From positions 1,984,001 to 2,048,000 of the forward strand of contig SMMW01000003.1 in the NCBI GenBank assembly GCA_004794655.1: 64,000 bases of DNA, in the 5' to 3' direction. The notes beneath the pieces are model-generated. The model worked only from the letters and a program-made list of their open reading frames with translations. It did not search any database and had not been told where the DNA came from. Made by a program: the position numbers and the translations under genes. Source of the stretch: Marisa cornuarietis (lineage: Eukaryota > Mollusca > Gastropoda > Architaenioglossa > Ampullariidae). Positions 61,613-64,000 of the stretch are shown here, piece by piece; position 1 is the stretch's first letter, and every line of letters begins with the position of its first letter.

Positions 61613-63673
61613 CAGTCTTTGGCGCGTGCGTGCGTGCGTTCGTATGTGTGTGTGTGTGTGTGTGTGTGTGGTAGCATCCACTCCACTCGTGAATCCGTAA
61701 AGACGACGTGTGCAACCTAGCCGACAAAGTTGTGTTGCTTGTTACTGGGGGCAAGGCCATCACTGAGGGAGAGGCGGGTGACGGTGGAGAGAGAGAGAGG
61801 GGGGGGGAAATAATCTTCATCTCGACTCCATGCCTCTGTCCGTTTCATCGCAAAGGACTTCATGTAAGATATTTCAGGCAAATCCAGTTTATGGAGGTCG
61901 GTGTATTAGGCTGGATGAATAGATGACGAAAGGAAAAAAGTTTACAAGTAGAACTTTCTTTCTAATAAAATCAGTTTACACAGTTGATGTCTTCTTAAAG
62001 GGCACGCAGTTTGTCCAGAACCCCAGGATTTGTTTTAATGTTTGCAATCATTGGCATCATGTGGGTTGACACTGGACCATGTGACTTGGTTAATATTTGC
62101 AATTATTGGCATGGGGTAGACTGTAGACATGATGCGGACATAAGGAAGACATGAGACATGGCAGTGAGACGGGCAGTACTGTCAGACATGATGACTAGTT
62201 TCTGCACTGACTGACAAGTCCAATACTGTAGACATATGACACTCTAACTTCGGCACTTACTGGCACGAGCTACTTTGGTCGTATTGTCATTTGTTCTGGT
62301 ATTTACCTGTGCAGTTAGACATTGAATGGTATGGTTTGTGTCAAGAGAGATGAAGCTATGCATTCATGCTGCAGCTGGTGGAAAAAGTTTACCTTTCATC
62401 CCCTCCTCTGAAACCTAACAAGCACTTACAGTCTTCACACCATTTAACATAATTAGCTCTGGCTTGTTTCTACACACAGCCCAAGCACATCACACCTTAA
62501 CCTGTTTGCAAAAAGATTTAAGTAATTTGTTTCCTCGTCCTGGTTTATCGTTTTCACTTCTTACTCAAAGTGATTTCAAGAGCTCAAGATCTTCTGTTTG
62601 AATGTTGTATAAATGTGTGAGGAGTCTAGAAATTTATTTTGTAAATTTATTTGTATTGAGATGCTTAGGATGTTTGAGTGGAAATGAGTGATGTCGAATT
62701 ACGACAGACAGTTAAAGGCTCGTGACAACAATATTCACTCATCAGTTTGTTTTTTTTCCAGTTGGTCAAAGAGCAGAAGGGGCGGATAACTGAACTGTCG
62801 AGAGCCAAGCAAGAGCAGGCCAGCCACTACAGGGTACGTACATGAATGTTCCAGAGGCTGGTCACGACTTCAGTGAGGATATCCCTGGTCCTGGGTTTAC
62901 ATCTCGCCTCGTGGTCCTGTCTCTGGATGTGGCACCCGTCGGGCTCCTTTTCGCATTTGAACGCGCGTGCGCGCGCGCGCGCACACACACACACAGCTTC
63001 ACCCACAACAACCAACATTCTGCCAGGACACCAACGGCCACAGTAACAAACGGTCTGTGCATGCGTCACTCATGGCGGTTGAAAAAAACTCGCACGCCAC
63101 TCATCTTTACCACTGGGTGTCAAACGCCGACCTACGGATGATTACAGGTTGTACTGTCTACACAGATGCCTGTGTGTGGGGGGAAGGGGGGAGAATGGCC
63201 GCTTGTCGTTGAGAGGAGATGGGAAGGACAGGAACTACTTCAGCAGCATGTCGTCCTCCGGGCGCCGTGGACACAAGCAGATGGTCATCATCGACGTAGA
63301 CGATTGGTGCTGGGCCTGAATCAACACGTCGCCTGTCATCGCCAGCTTCTCCCCACACTTTTCTCTTGCAGCATCGTCCTCCCTCGCGTCAGTTTCCTGA
63401 TGAGGGTAGAGTTGGAGGGTGTGTGATGTAGAGGGAGGGGGGTCGTAAGTCATCCGCTAATCAGTGAAACAAGAAAGACTAAGCGATAAAAGTATGAACT
63501 TGGTACATGTGTACTGTCTGTGGCCAAAGCTTCATATGAGCTTTACTCACTCCGTGGTGTCATCAGCACTGTCTGTGGCCTTGTTTGTGTGTATGCAGGA
63601 ACGTGTTGAGAGTCTGGAGGCCAGCCTGGAGGAGGCTCGAAAGAGGATGGTGCAGTTTGAACTTCTCAAGCAG
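4456..63673 (+). CDS. LRRCC1: LRRCC1-like centrosomal coiled-coil protein, partial split gene (9 exons)
   Basis: Joining the nine exons described separately gives 957 nt and 319 codons with no stop, and the split codons fit at every junction. The product is almost entirely charged heptad-like coiled coil. From memory of vertebrate LRRCC1 (CLERC), the matches are collinear: RWKAE, RLKEI, EFRLAL.IEA.+F, LVKEQK and ELLK occur in the same order, and the stretch from exon 4 end to exon 6 can be aligned without gaps. Family knowledge: LRRCC1 has N-terminal leucine-rich repeats followed by long coiled coils. It sits at centrioles/centrosomes and is needed for spindle integrity and ciliogenesis. The LRR part and the C-terminal third are not seen here, so this is the middle of the gene. 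Introns range from about 0.8 to 15 kb. The ortholog call is by recollection, without a database search. Confidence 0.85.
7508..7592 (+). other. candidate cassette (poison) exon in intron 1
   Basis: An 85-nt segment bounded by a good acceptor (TTGTCCGTCTTCAG) and a consensus donor (CCAA|GTAAGT). A second acceptor 9 nt further in (TTTCAG) keeps the same frame. Read in the frame set by exon 1 it is open and helical: LSGYLESVLHKSKKVLELDT, then VLASQEAK. Its 5' phase fits exon 1, but its 3' phase does not fit exon 2, and joining produces a TGA a few codons into exon 2. Skipping it (exon 1 to exon 2 directly) matches the vertebrate protein without a gap. It is therefore either a frame-breaking alternative exon or a chance splice-site pair. 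Confidence 0.35.
8893..8937. repeat. (CA)n microsatellite
   Basis: Uninterrupted CA dinucleotide run of about 45 bp inside intron 1. Confidence 0.95.
12091..12209 (+). CDS. LRRCC1: LRRCC1-like exon 2 of 9 seen
   Basis: Acceptor CACACTTTCAG, donor CTGCAG|GTCAGT. It is 119 nt: two bases completing the split codon 34 (Q), then 39 codons (residues 35-73). The core TTALAATGRLKEILVNERDT matches the vertebrate segment around LLTTDRLKEIIFRER, one of the strongest identity blocks. It ends at phase 0, ready for exon 3. The acceptor is preceded by a GT-rich, partly (GT)n tract and the donor is followed within about 30 nt by a G-run (12236-12250). Both are unusual for flanks of a short exon. Confidence 0.88.
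12638..13545 (-). mobile_element. RTE-like non-LTR retrotransposon fragment, copy A
   Basis: The minus strand encodes a degenerate reverse-transcriptase C-terminal half. From its 5' side: GCFLSPVLF (RT motif B region, about 13505), a stop, IMREIFHDHH, SLRFADDTDLLGG (catalytic FADD box, about 13400), STFKYLGATLSKD, then after a frame change DFVRSTVATL and VFFGHVTRM, and finally VQDLLTIAHKRQEWRALSAA near 12660. Frame changes and a stop show it is dead, and it lacks the endonuclease domain (5' truncated). Clade placement (RTE or near) is from memory of similar sequences. It is homologous to 46719-47400. Confidence 0.85.
15633..15704. repeat. (CT)n-(CA)n compound microsatellite
   Basis: About 19 bp of CT repeat followed after TGT by about 50 bp of CA repeat. 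Confidence 0.95.
17297..17570. repeat. 70-bp tandem repeat, about 4 imperfect copies
   Basis: The phrase GTAACAGAGTTGTTATT recurs at 17345, 17415 and 17549. A copy with a 6-bp loss (AAAAGAGTTGTTATT) sits near 17481, and a diverged first copy starts near 17297. The spacing is 70, 64 and 70 bp. It lies 70-340 bp upstream of the exon 3 acceptor. Confidence 0.8.
17637..17771 (+). CDS. LRRCC1: LRRCC1-like exon 3 of 9 seen
   Basis: Acceptor GGTGGCGCTGCAG, donor CACGAG|GTGAGG. It is 135 nt, exactly 45 codons, phase 0 at both ends (residues 74-118). It encodes TQVAELQEQVSRARQAEDAN followed by a Q/E/R-rich helix ending RLQQQAHE. The composition and the RQ.QQQA motif resemble the corresponding vertebrate stretch (QKRQQQAAQ). 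It is GC-rich compared with the flanking intron, as expected for coding sequence. An internal CAG|GTGAGC at 17661-17669 is a strong potential alternative donor that would keep the reading frame. Confidence 0.85.
17772..20522 (+). other. intron 3 (2.75 kb)
   Basis: Phase 0 intron, pyrimidine-rich just after exon 3 (17860-18110 and again 19475-19600). No transposon or RNA gene recognised. It ends in a compound trinucleotide microsatellite that runs into the exon 4 acceptor. Confidence 0.6.
20448..20519. repeat. compound trinucleotide microsatellite at exon 4 acceptor
   Basis: CTG repeats pass into GAC, then GAT, then TTG repeats, ending in GTTTAAG|GCC at the exon 4 boundary. The TTG block occupies the place of the polypyrimidine tract. 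The apparent poly-Met, poly-Leu, poly-Gln and poly-His reading frames here are artefacts of the repeat. Confidence 0.9.
20523..20662 (+). CDS. LRRCC1: LRRCC1-like exon 4 of 9 seen
   Basis: Acceptor GTTGTTTAAG, donor CACAA|GTACGT. It is 140 nt, phase 0 start, ending after two bases of codon 165 (AA, completed by G of exon 5 to give Lys). Residues 119-164 read AKKIQESELRAAALARELEI, then a stretch ending HQLQELLAAREQQH. This matches the vertebrate block QLHQLLALKEQEHRKE in position and content. Exon 4 sits between two repeats: its acceptor comes from a TTG repeat, and its last 12 bases plus donor form the seed of a 34-bp minisatellite that fills the next 1.9 kb. Confidence 0.88.
20651..22565 (+). 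repeat. 34-bp minisatellite containing the exon 4 end and 5' splice site
   Basis: Unit of 34 bp: ACAGCAACACAAGTACGTCA then TTAGCTGTACATAC. The first unit starts inside exon 4 (ACAGCAACACAA is coding) and runs across the donor into the intron. By eye there are about 54 units, and about 45 keep AACACAAGTACGTCA exactly. A shorter variant, ending TATCTGTACATACAGCAACA followed by CACGTCATTAGCTG, recurs at intervals and gives a higher-order pattern. Units in the middle are nearly identical, which suggests recent expansion or homogenisation. The last copies (22475-22565) are diverged. Confidence 0.97.
22700..22790. repeat. 33-bp tandem repeat, 2.7 copies
   Basis: GTGTGTAACAATCGGCTTT recurs at 22701, 22734 and 22767 with GGCATCTCAGA between, a period of 33 bp. 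Confidence 0.9.
24446..24477. repeat. (TTG)n microsatellite
   Basis: About ten uninterrupted TTG units in intron 4. Confidence 0.95.
26712..26794 (+). other. candidate cassette exon in intron 4
   Basis: An 83-nt open segment between TCTGTTTGCAG and CTTTT|GTGAGT. In the frame set by exon 4 it reads N, then MSGPRFVGFSRALQRELQEV, then EEHTTGF, which is partly helical. The 5' phase fits exon 4, but the 3' phase does not fit exon 5, and inclusion leads to a TGA near the end of exon 5. Direct exon 4 to exon 5 joining aligns without a gap to vertebrate LRRCC1, so this is not part of the main product. It is either an alternative frame-breaking exon or chance. Confidence 0.25.
26854..26960. repeat. 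43-bp tandem repeat, about 2.5 copies
   Basis: ACCATCCG recurs at 26854, 26897 and 26940, followed each time by (C/T)CTGCT(G/A)GTTTGA and a TTTCAACATCACTG block. Confidence 0.9.
28377..28932. mobile_element. MITE-like element with terminal inverted repeats
   Basis: The left end CAGTAGTATCTCTACATACG and the reverse complement of the right end (CAGTAAGACCTCTACATACG) match at about 18 of the first 21 positions, and the element is about 556 bp. The interior is AT-rich with no ORF. CAGTA...CCTCTA ends are typical of Tc1/mariner-pogo superfamily MITEs from memory. I see no clean TA duplication at the flanks, so the exact edges are uncertain. Confidence 0.6.
30698..30814 (+). CDS. LRRCC1: LRRCC1-like exon 5 of 9 seen
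   Basis: It is 117 nt. The acceptor must be TGTGTAG|GCAGGAG: only this AG, not the GCAG 4 nt later, keeps the frame from exon 4, since the later one gives a stop. The donor is GAAAA|GTGAGT. The first base completes Lys165, and residues 166-203 read QEMSERYRLDSKELREVFHK, then EVQLVEKKHRQEMTSCQE. The EKKH.Q.M motif aligns with vertebrate EEKKHEQMIKEYQEK at the same distance from exon 6. It ends AA|, again completed by the first base of the next exon. Confidence 0.9.
31479..31554 (+). mobile_element. LINE 3' tail remnant with (ATT)n end
   Basis: TTTTAAGCGCTAAGAGCATG leads through TATGCGCTATACAAATCGTC to an (ATT)n tail. GCGCTATA(C/T)AAAT plus a trinucleotide tail resembles the 3' ends of L2/CR1-type LINEs from memory. 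No coding part remains. Confidence 0.5.
32574..32752 (+). mobile_element. tRNA-derived SINE, copy 1
   Basis: Box A TGGTGCAACGG is at 32588-32598 and fits TRGYNNARNGG. Box B GGTTCACCTCT is at 32639-32649, close to GGTTCRANTCC. The tRNA-like head is followed by a conserved body (GCTGTTCTTTCTCTG, CATCTGTTTACAGG, ATAGCCTTAGTTG, CTCGGCGTGAAACACCAATCA). The same sequence recurs in reverse orientation at 55081-55264, which proves it is a dispersed repeat and not a tRNA gene. Confidence 0.85.
34165..35430. repeat. 39-bp AT-rich minisatellite
   Basis: Unit: GAATGTCTGACACATAAGAC then TAACAGTAAAATATATAAT, about 32 copies. Variants change ACATAAG to ACACAAG, drop AC, or insert CAGT before AAATATA. Because 39 is a multiple of 3, several frames stay open on both strands (for example a CLTHKTNSKIYNE repeat), but these are side effects of the period. 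No unique spacers are present, so it is not a CRISPR-like array. Confidence 0.97.
36349..37014 (+). pseudogene. LINE endonuclease domain, frame 1 segment
   Basis: An open segment of the LINE ORF carrying the apurinic/apyrimidinic endonuclease fold, which nicks target DNA to prime reverse transcription. The catalytic-type residues visible are Asn in GHLNVQS, Glu in LSETWL and Asp/Asn in LILGDVNFH. The reading frame is open upstream to a stop at 36121, so the real start is further 5' in another frame. It is broken by one extra T in the run at 36972-36979: the following SDH motif, which belongs to this domain, is only read in the next frame. Confidence 0.85.
36878..39001 (+). pseudogene. LINE reverse transcriptase domain, frame 2 segment
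   Basis: A 707-codon open segment containing the end of the endonuclease (ISDHF), a linker, and a complete set of reverse-transcriptase blocks with FADDTQ as the catalytic box. It copies LINE RNA at the nicked target. The ORF runs off frame near 38960: TAPDYLQEVVPPYQPSR appears in another frame, and the conserved C-terminal LWNVLPSS...LKTHLFV in a third. With four frame changes the copy cannot be active as read, but its long open stretches suggest it is young or that some indels are assembly errors. Confidence 0.9.
39920..40150. repeat. two imperfect copies of an about 120-bp block
   Basis: Both halves carry CCTTTCCTGATG/CCTTTCGTGATG, TTTATCCTC.CC.GTCA, CACAGTATATATCA, AGTA(C/T)AT(G/A)GGG and a (C/G)(T/C)TGTG(T/C) block in the same order. 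They are diverged tandem duplicates just downstream of the LINE. Confidence 0.6.
40830..43420. other. unclassified repeat-like region
   Basis: It is GC-richer than its flanks, with internal imperfect duplications. GAGAA(T/C)TGGG...CAGATG..CA(T/C)TGC..TCCGTC occurs near 41228 and 41319. GGTGAGCTC.GC..G...CAC(A/G)T(A/G)AAAT occurs near 42612 and 42722. Pairs of CACCTG..TTGGATATA occur near 43090 and 43150. No ORF over about 115 codons and no recognisable transposon domain is present. It may be the non-coding part or a decayed body of a mobile element. Confidence 0.35.
43508..43569. repeat. 31-bp tandem duplication
   Basis: GTAGGTAGCTACATGTAGAT followed by GTATATACACG is present twice without change. 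Confidence 0.95.
46006..46090 (+). CDS. LRRCC1: LRRCC1-like exon 6 of 9 seen
   Basis: Acceptor TTTTCTGTGACAG, donor CGAGAG|GTGAGC. It is 85 nt: one base completing Lys204 and 28 codons (residues 205-232), ending at phase 0. The sequence IETLSKQYSELEDEFRLALQ, then IEAGKFRE, is the best single match to vertebrate LRRCC1 (QQYMDLENEFRIALTVEARRF). It is predicted to be continuous coiled coil with the exons on either side. Confidence 0.93.
46091..48830 (+). other. intron 6 (2.7 kb)
   Basis: Phase 0 intron. It contains the second RTE-like fragment (46719-47400) and an (AT)n-(GA)n tract near 48150-48176. The region 47400-48830 shows no recognisable element. Confidence 0.6.
46719..47400 (-). mobile_element. 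RTE-like non-LTR retrotransposon fragment, copy B
   Basis: Closely similar to 12638-13545 in the same orientation: shared CAGGTCCTGTACAGGACGAC, CTCTGACCACCGCGGTGT and GAAGACCAGCTTA(C/T)GTC stretches. On the minus strand the 5' side gives RVYFRTTV, QGCPLSLVLFNIFLENIM (RT motif B region). About 300 bp that hold the FADD box in copy A are missing here: the sequence jumps from the part matching about 13110 to the part matching about 13425. It is dead and internally deleted. Confidence 0.85.
48831..48944 (+). CDS. LRRCC1: LRRCC1-like exon 7 of 9 seen
   Basis: Acceptor GTCTTCTGTTCCAG, donor ACGGCG|GTAAGA. It is 114 nt, 38 codons, phase 0 at both ends (residues 233-270). It reads IQTAFERVSAENAENKHLLL, then AAQKKDENTSVMLSELTA. 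Vertebrate LRRCC1 has GFENVATELAKSKHALIWAQ, then RKENESSSLI, at the same place, so F-E-V..E...KH.L..AQ+K.E...S is conserved spacing for spacing. It directly precedes the LVKEQK motif of exon 8. Confidence 0.93.
49600..49702. repeat. 30-bp tandem repeat, about 3.5 copies
   Basis: GCGAG(A/G)TAATGGTGGGGCAT followed by TGATGAGAAC is repeated with small changes. Confidence 0.85.
55081..55264 (-). mobile_element. tRNA-derived SINE, copy 2
   Basis: Reverse-strand copy of the SINE at 32574-32752. Box A (TGGCGCAACGG) is at 55239-55249 and box B (GGTTCAACTCT) at 55188-55198, both read on the minus strand. The body shares GCTGTTCTTTCTCTG, CATCTGTTTACAGG and AAGACACCAATCACC-type blocks with copy 1. Its 5' head abuts the 17/34-bp array directly. 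Confidence 0.85.
55265..57646. repeat. 17-bp/34-bp dimeric minisatellite
   Basis: Two alternating 17-bp monomers, TAGCTAGCCAGTGATTG and TAGCAAGCTGGTGAGTG, form a 34-bp dimer. With variants (GGTTATTG, GGTGATTG) there are about 140 monomers over 2.4 kb. The order of monomer types varies, so higher-order organisation is loose. GCTAGC palindromes recur throughout. Periodic reading frames (for example YNHWLATLTSLLQSPAS) follow from the period and are not genes. Confidence 0.97.
58032..59330 (+). mobile_element. mariner-like DNA transposon remnant
   Basis: TACGAGGGATGTTCCACTT at 58032 resembles a mariner 5' terminal repeat preceded by TA (from memory). The coding part starts near 58842: YKDDVPSKTTVTDWFWRFDS, then GHFSCDDEHRE, is the paired-like HTH of mariner transposases. 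After frame changes come GRVTIREMELGIPSTSLHRI, LLTDKRKNHHVDWCKEHL, and ITTGDKC-stop-FYNLDPETMAQSMIW, which matches the region of the first catalytic Asp (normally TGDETW). Stops, frameshifts and the GDE to GDK change show it is dead. I did not find the 3' terminal repeat. A foldback element sits between the terminal repeat and the coding part. Confidence 0.7.
58088..58690. mobile_element. foldback / long-TIR element
   Basis: The left arm (58088-58190) and right arm (about 58585-58690) are inverted copies. The block CCAAGAGGGGAATTTTCTCA followed by AATTTGCTATTTCTAG and the palindrome CTATACATTGCAATGTATA is perfect in both. A second nested pair lies inside (CTCGGTAAAAACCGAAGTG at 58248 against the complement near 58450). 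The whole 600 bp could fold into a hairpin, and units related to CTATACATTGCAATGTATAG, itself a perfect palindrome, recur throughout. There is no coding capacity. Confidence 0.8.
59861..59914. repeat. direct repeat copy, left of 36-bp array
   Basis: TGAAAGACTTGAAGGTTGTG, then GTGAGTACATTATGCCGAGT and CTGTGTGTCTTTGC. It matches 60954-61007 with two substitutions. Confidence 0.9.
60375..60877. repeat. 36-bp minisatellite, about 14 units
   Basis: Unit: GCCGTTGGTATCAGACACAC then CCGAGTAGTGAGGGCT. Outer units are 37-39 bp with GCTTTTTGGTATC/GCCTTTTGGTATC, and the central seven or so units (about 60617-60860) are identical. Because 36 is a multiple of 3, open frames with a 12-residue period exist on both strands (SDTNGSPHYSGV on the minus strand). 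Two minus-strand frames are open together, as expected from repetition and not from coding. Confidence 0.97.
60954..61007. repeat. direct repeat copy, right of 36-bp array
   Basis: TGAAAGACTTGACGGTTGTG, then GTGAGTACATTATGCAGAGT and CTGTGTGTCTTTGC. It is the second copy of the sequence at 59861-59914, about 1.09 kb apart in the same orientation. Confidence 0.9.
61380..61675. repeat. GT/GA microsatellite cluster
   Basis: (CT)n near 61391-61404, (GT)n 61467-61510, (GT)n-(GA)n 61568-61612 and (GT)n 61645-61670, separated by related sequence: AGAGAC.(G/A)TCTT..G.GCATGGTTTGTGTG occurs twice. Poly-His/Thr-rich minus-strand frames here are repeat artefacts. Confidence 0.95.
62762..62833 (+). CDS. 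LRRCC1: LRRCC1-like exon 8 of 9 seen
   Basis: The acceptor follows a T-run (TTTTTTTTCCAG) and the donor is TACAGG|GTACGT. It is 72 nt, 24 codons, phase 0 at both ends (residues 271-294): LVKEQKGRITELSRAKQEQA, then SHYR. Vertebrate LRRCC1 has MVKEQKTKLAEVSKLKQETA at this point, matching nearly residue for residue. It is separated from exon 7 by a 13.8-kb intron, yet joins it in frame. Confidence 0.93.
62834..63598 (+). other. intron 8 (0.77 kb)
   Basis: Phase 0 intron with a short GC/CA alternating tract (62963-62995). TGGTCCTGGGTTTACATCTC near 62887 looks like a degenerate tRNA box B and could be a SINE scrap. Otherwise nothing is recognisable. Confidence 0.55.
63599..63673 (+). CDS. LRRCC1: LRRCC1-like exon 9 of 9 seen
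   Basis: Acceptor GTGTGTATGCAG, donor AAGCAG|GTTAGT. It is 75 nt, 25 codons, phase 0 at both ends (residues 295-319): ERVESLEASLEEARKRMVQF, then ELLKQ. The vertebrate counterpart is NQINTLEILIEDDKQKSIQI, then ELLKHE. The coiled coil continues past this exon in the family, so further exons should lie beyond 64000. Confidence 0.9.
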
Positions 63674-63715
63674 GTTAGTCTCAGTCTTGTATCGCCCAGA
63701 TATGCAGTCTCTCTC

Positions 63716-63747
<32 letters not shown>

Positions 63748-64000
63748 GCCTGAAGCTGGGGATCGATCTTGACCGCTGGTCCTCCTGTCCCCGGTGCAGA
63801 CTGGGAGTGCTCGGTCATATAAGACACGACCTTACATGGCTTGCCTGAATTTCACGCGTGTGCCTGCACGCATTCGCCGCACATTCCGCAAGTCACAGAC
63901 CAGCGTTGGAACCGTGCTTCTGGCTTCAACACGTTTCATATCCTTTTCTTGGCCGTTTTTATGAGACCTCAAAATGTGTAGATGGGGTCGGCAAACATCA
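63674..64000 (+). other. start of intron 9, runs off the window
   Basis: Contains a (CA)n run at 63718-63746 and no further recognisable exon. Confidence 0.6.

Larger units (their letters stand above)
48945..62761 (+). other. intron 7 (13.8 kb)
   Basis: Phase 0 intron. It contains a 30-bp repeat (49600-49702), SINE copy 2 (55081-55264), the 17/34-bp array (55265-57646), a mariner remnant with a foldback insert (58032-59330), the 36-bp array (60375-60877) within two copies of a 54-bp sequence, and a GT/GA microsatellite cluster (61380-61675). The stretches 49710-55080, 59340-59860 and 61680-62760 hold nothing I can name. A lone YADDTQ-like hexapeptide frame at about 50520 is too short to call. 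Confidence 0.6.

Noticed and set aside
61265..61820. His/Thr-rich ORFs on the minus strand
   Set aside because: They arise from GT and GA microsatellites.

Overview
This is a piece of an animal nuclear genome. It has GT-AG introns, one large split gene on the + strand, tRNA-derived SINEs, non-LTR retrotransposons, a mariner remnant and many long micro- and minisatellites. Nothing is prokaryotic: there are no operons and no long intact host ORFs. The mix of repeats and the spacing of the exons suggest an invertebrate, most likely a lophotrochozoan such as a gastropod mollusc. That assignment is an impression, not a proof.

The only host gene I can support is an LRRCC1-like (CLERC) centrosome/cilium coiled-coil gene. 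Nine exons on the + strand (4456-4555, 12091-12209, 17637-17771, 20523-20662, 30698-30814, 46006-46090, 48831-48944, 62762-62833, 63599-63673) join with matching phases at every junction. They give 957 nt, or 319 uninterrupted codons. The product aligns end to end with the middle coiled-coil part of vertebrate LRRCC1 as I remember it. The N-terminal leucine-rich repeats and the C-terminal third are not recognisable here. They should lie upstream and downstream of the window, though some poorly conserved exons could be in the first 4.4 kb.

The rest is intron, filled with repeats. Intron 2 carries an RTE-like reverse-transcriptase remnant, and a second copy lies in intron 6. Intron 4 opens with a 1.9-kb array of 34-bp units, each containing a copy of the exon 4 end and its splice donor. 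Intron 4 also holds a MITE-like inverted-repeat element. Intron 5 holds a tRNA-derived SINE, a 39-bp array and a nearly full-length but frameshifted L2/CR1-like LINE. Intron 7 (13.8 kb) holds a second SINE directly beside a 2.4-kb array of 17/34-bp units, then a foldback element that seems to sit inside a dead mariner copy, then a 36-bp array and a GT/GA microsatellite cluster.

The most interesting signal is the exon 4 region. Its acceptor is built from a trinucleotide microsatellite, and its donor is followed by about 45 tandem copies of itself. Two exon-like cassettes (7508-7592 and 26712-26794) have good splice sites and open frames, but both would shift the frame and cause a premature stop if included. 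They are candidates for poison exons or chance matches.
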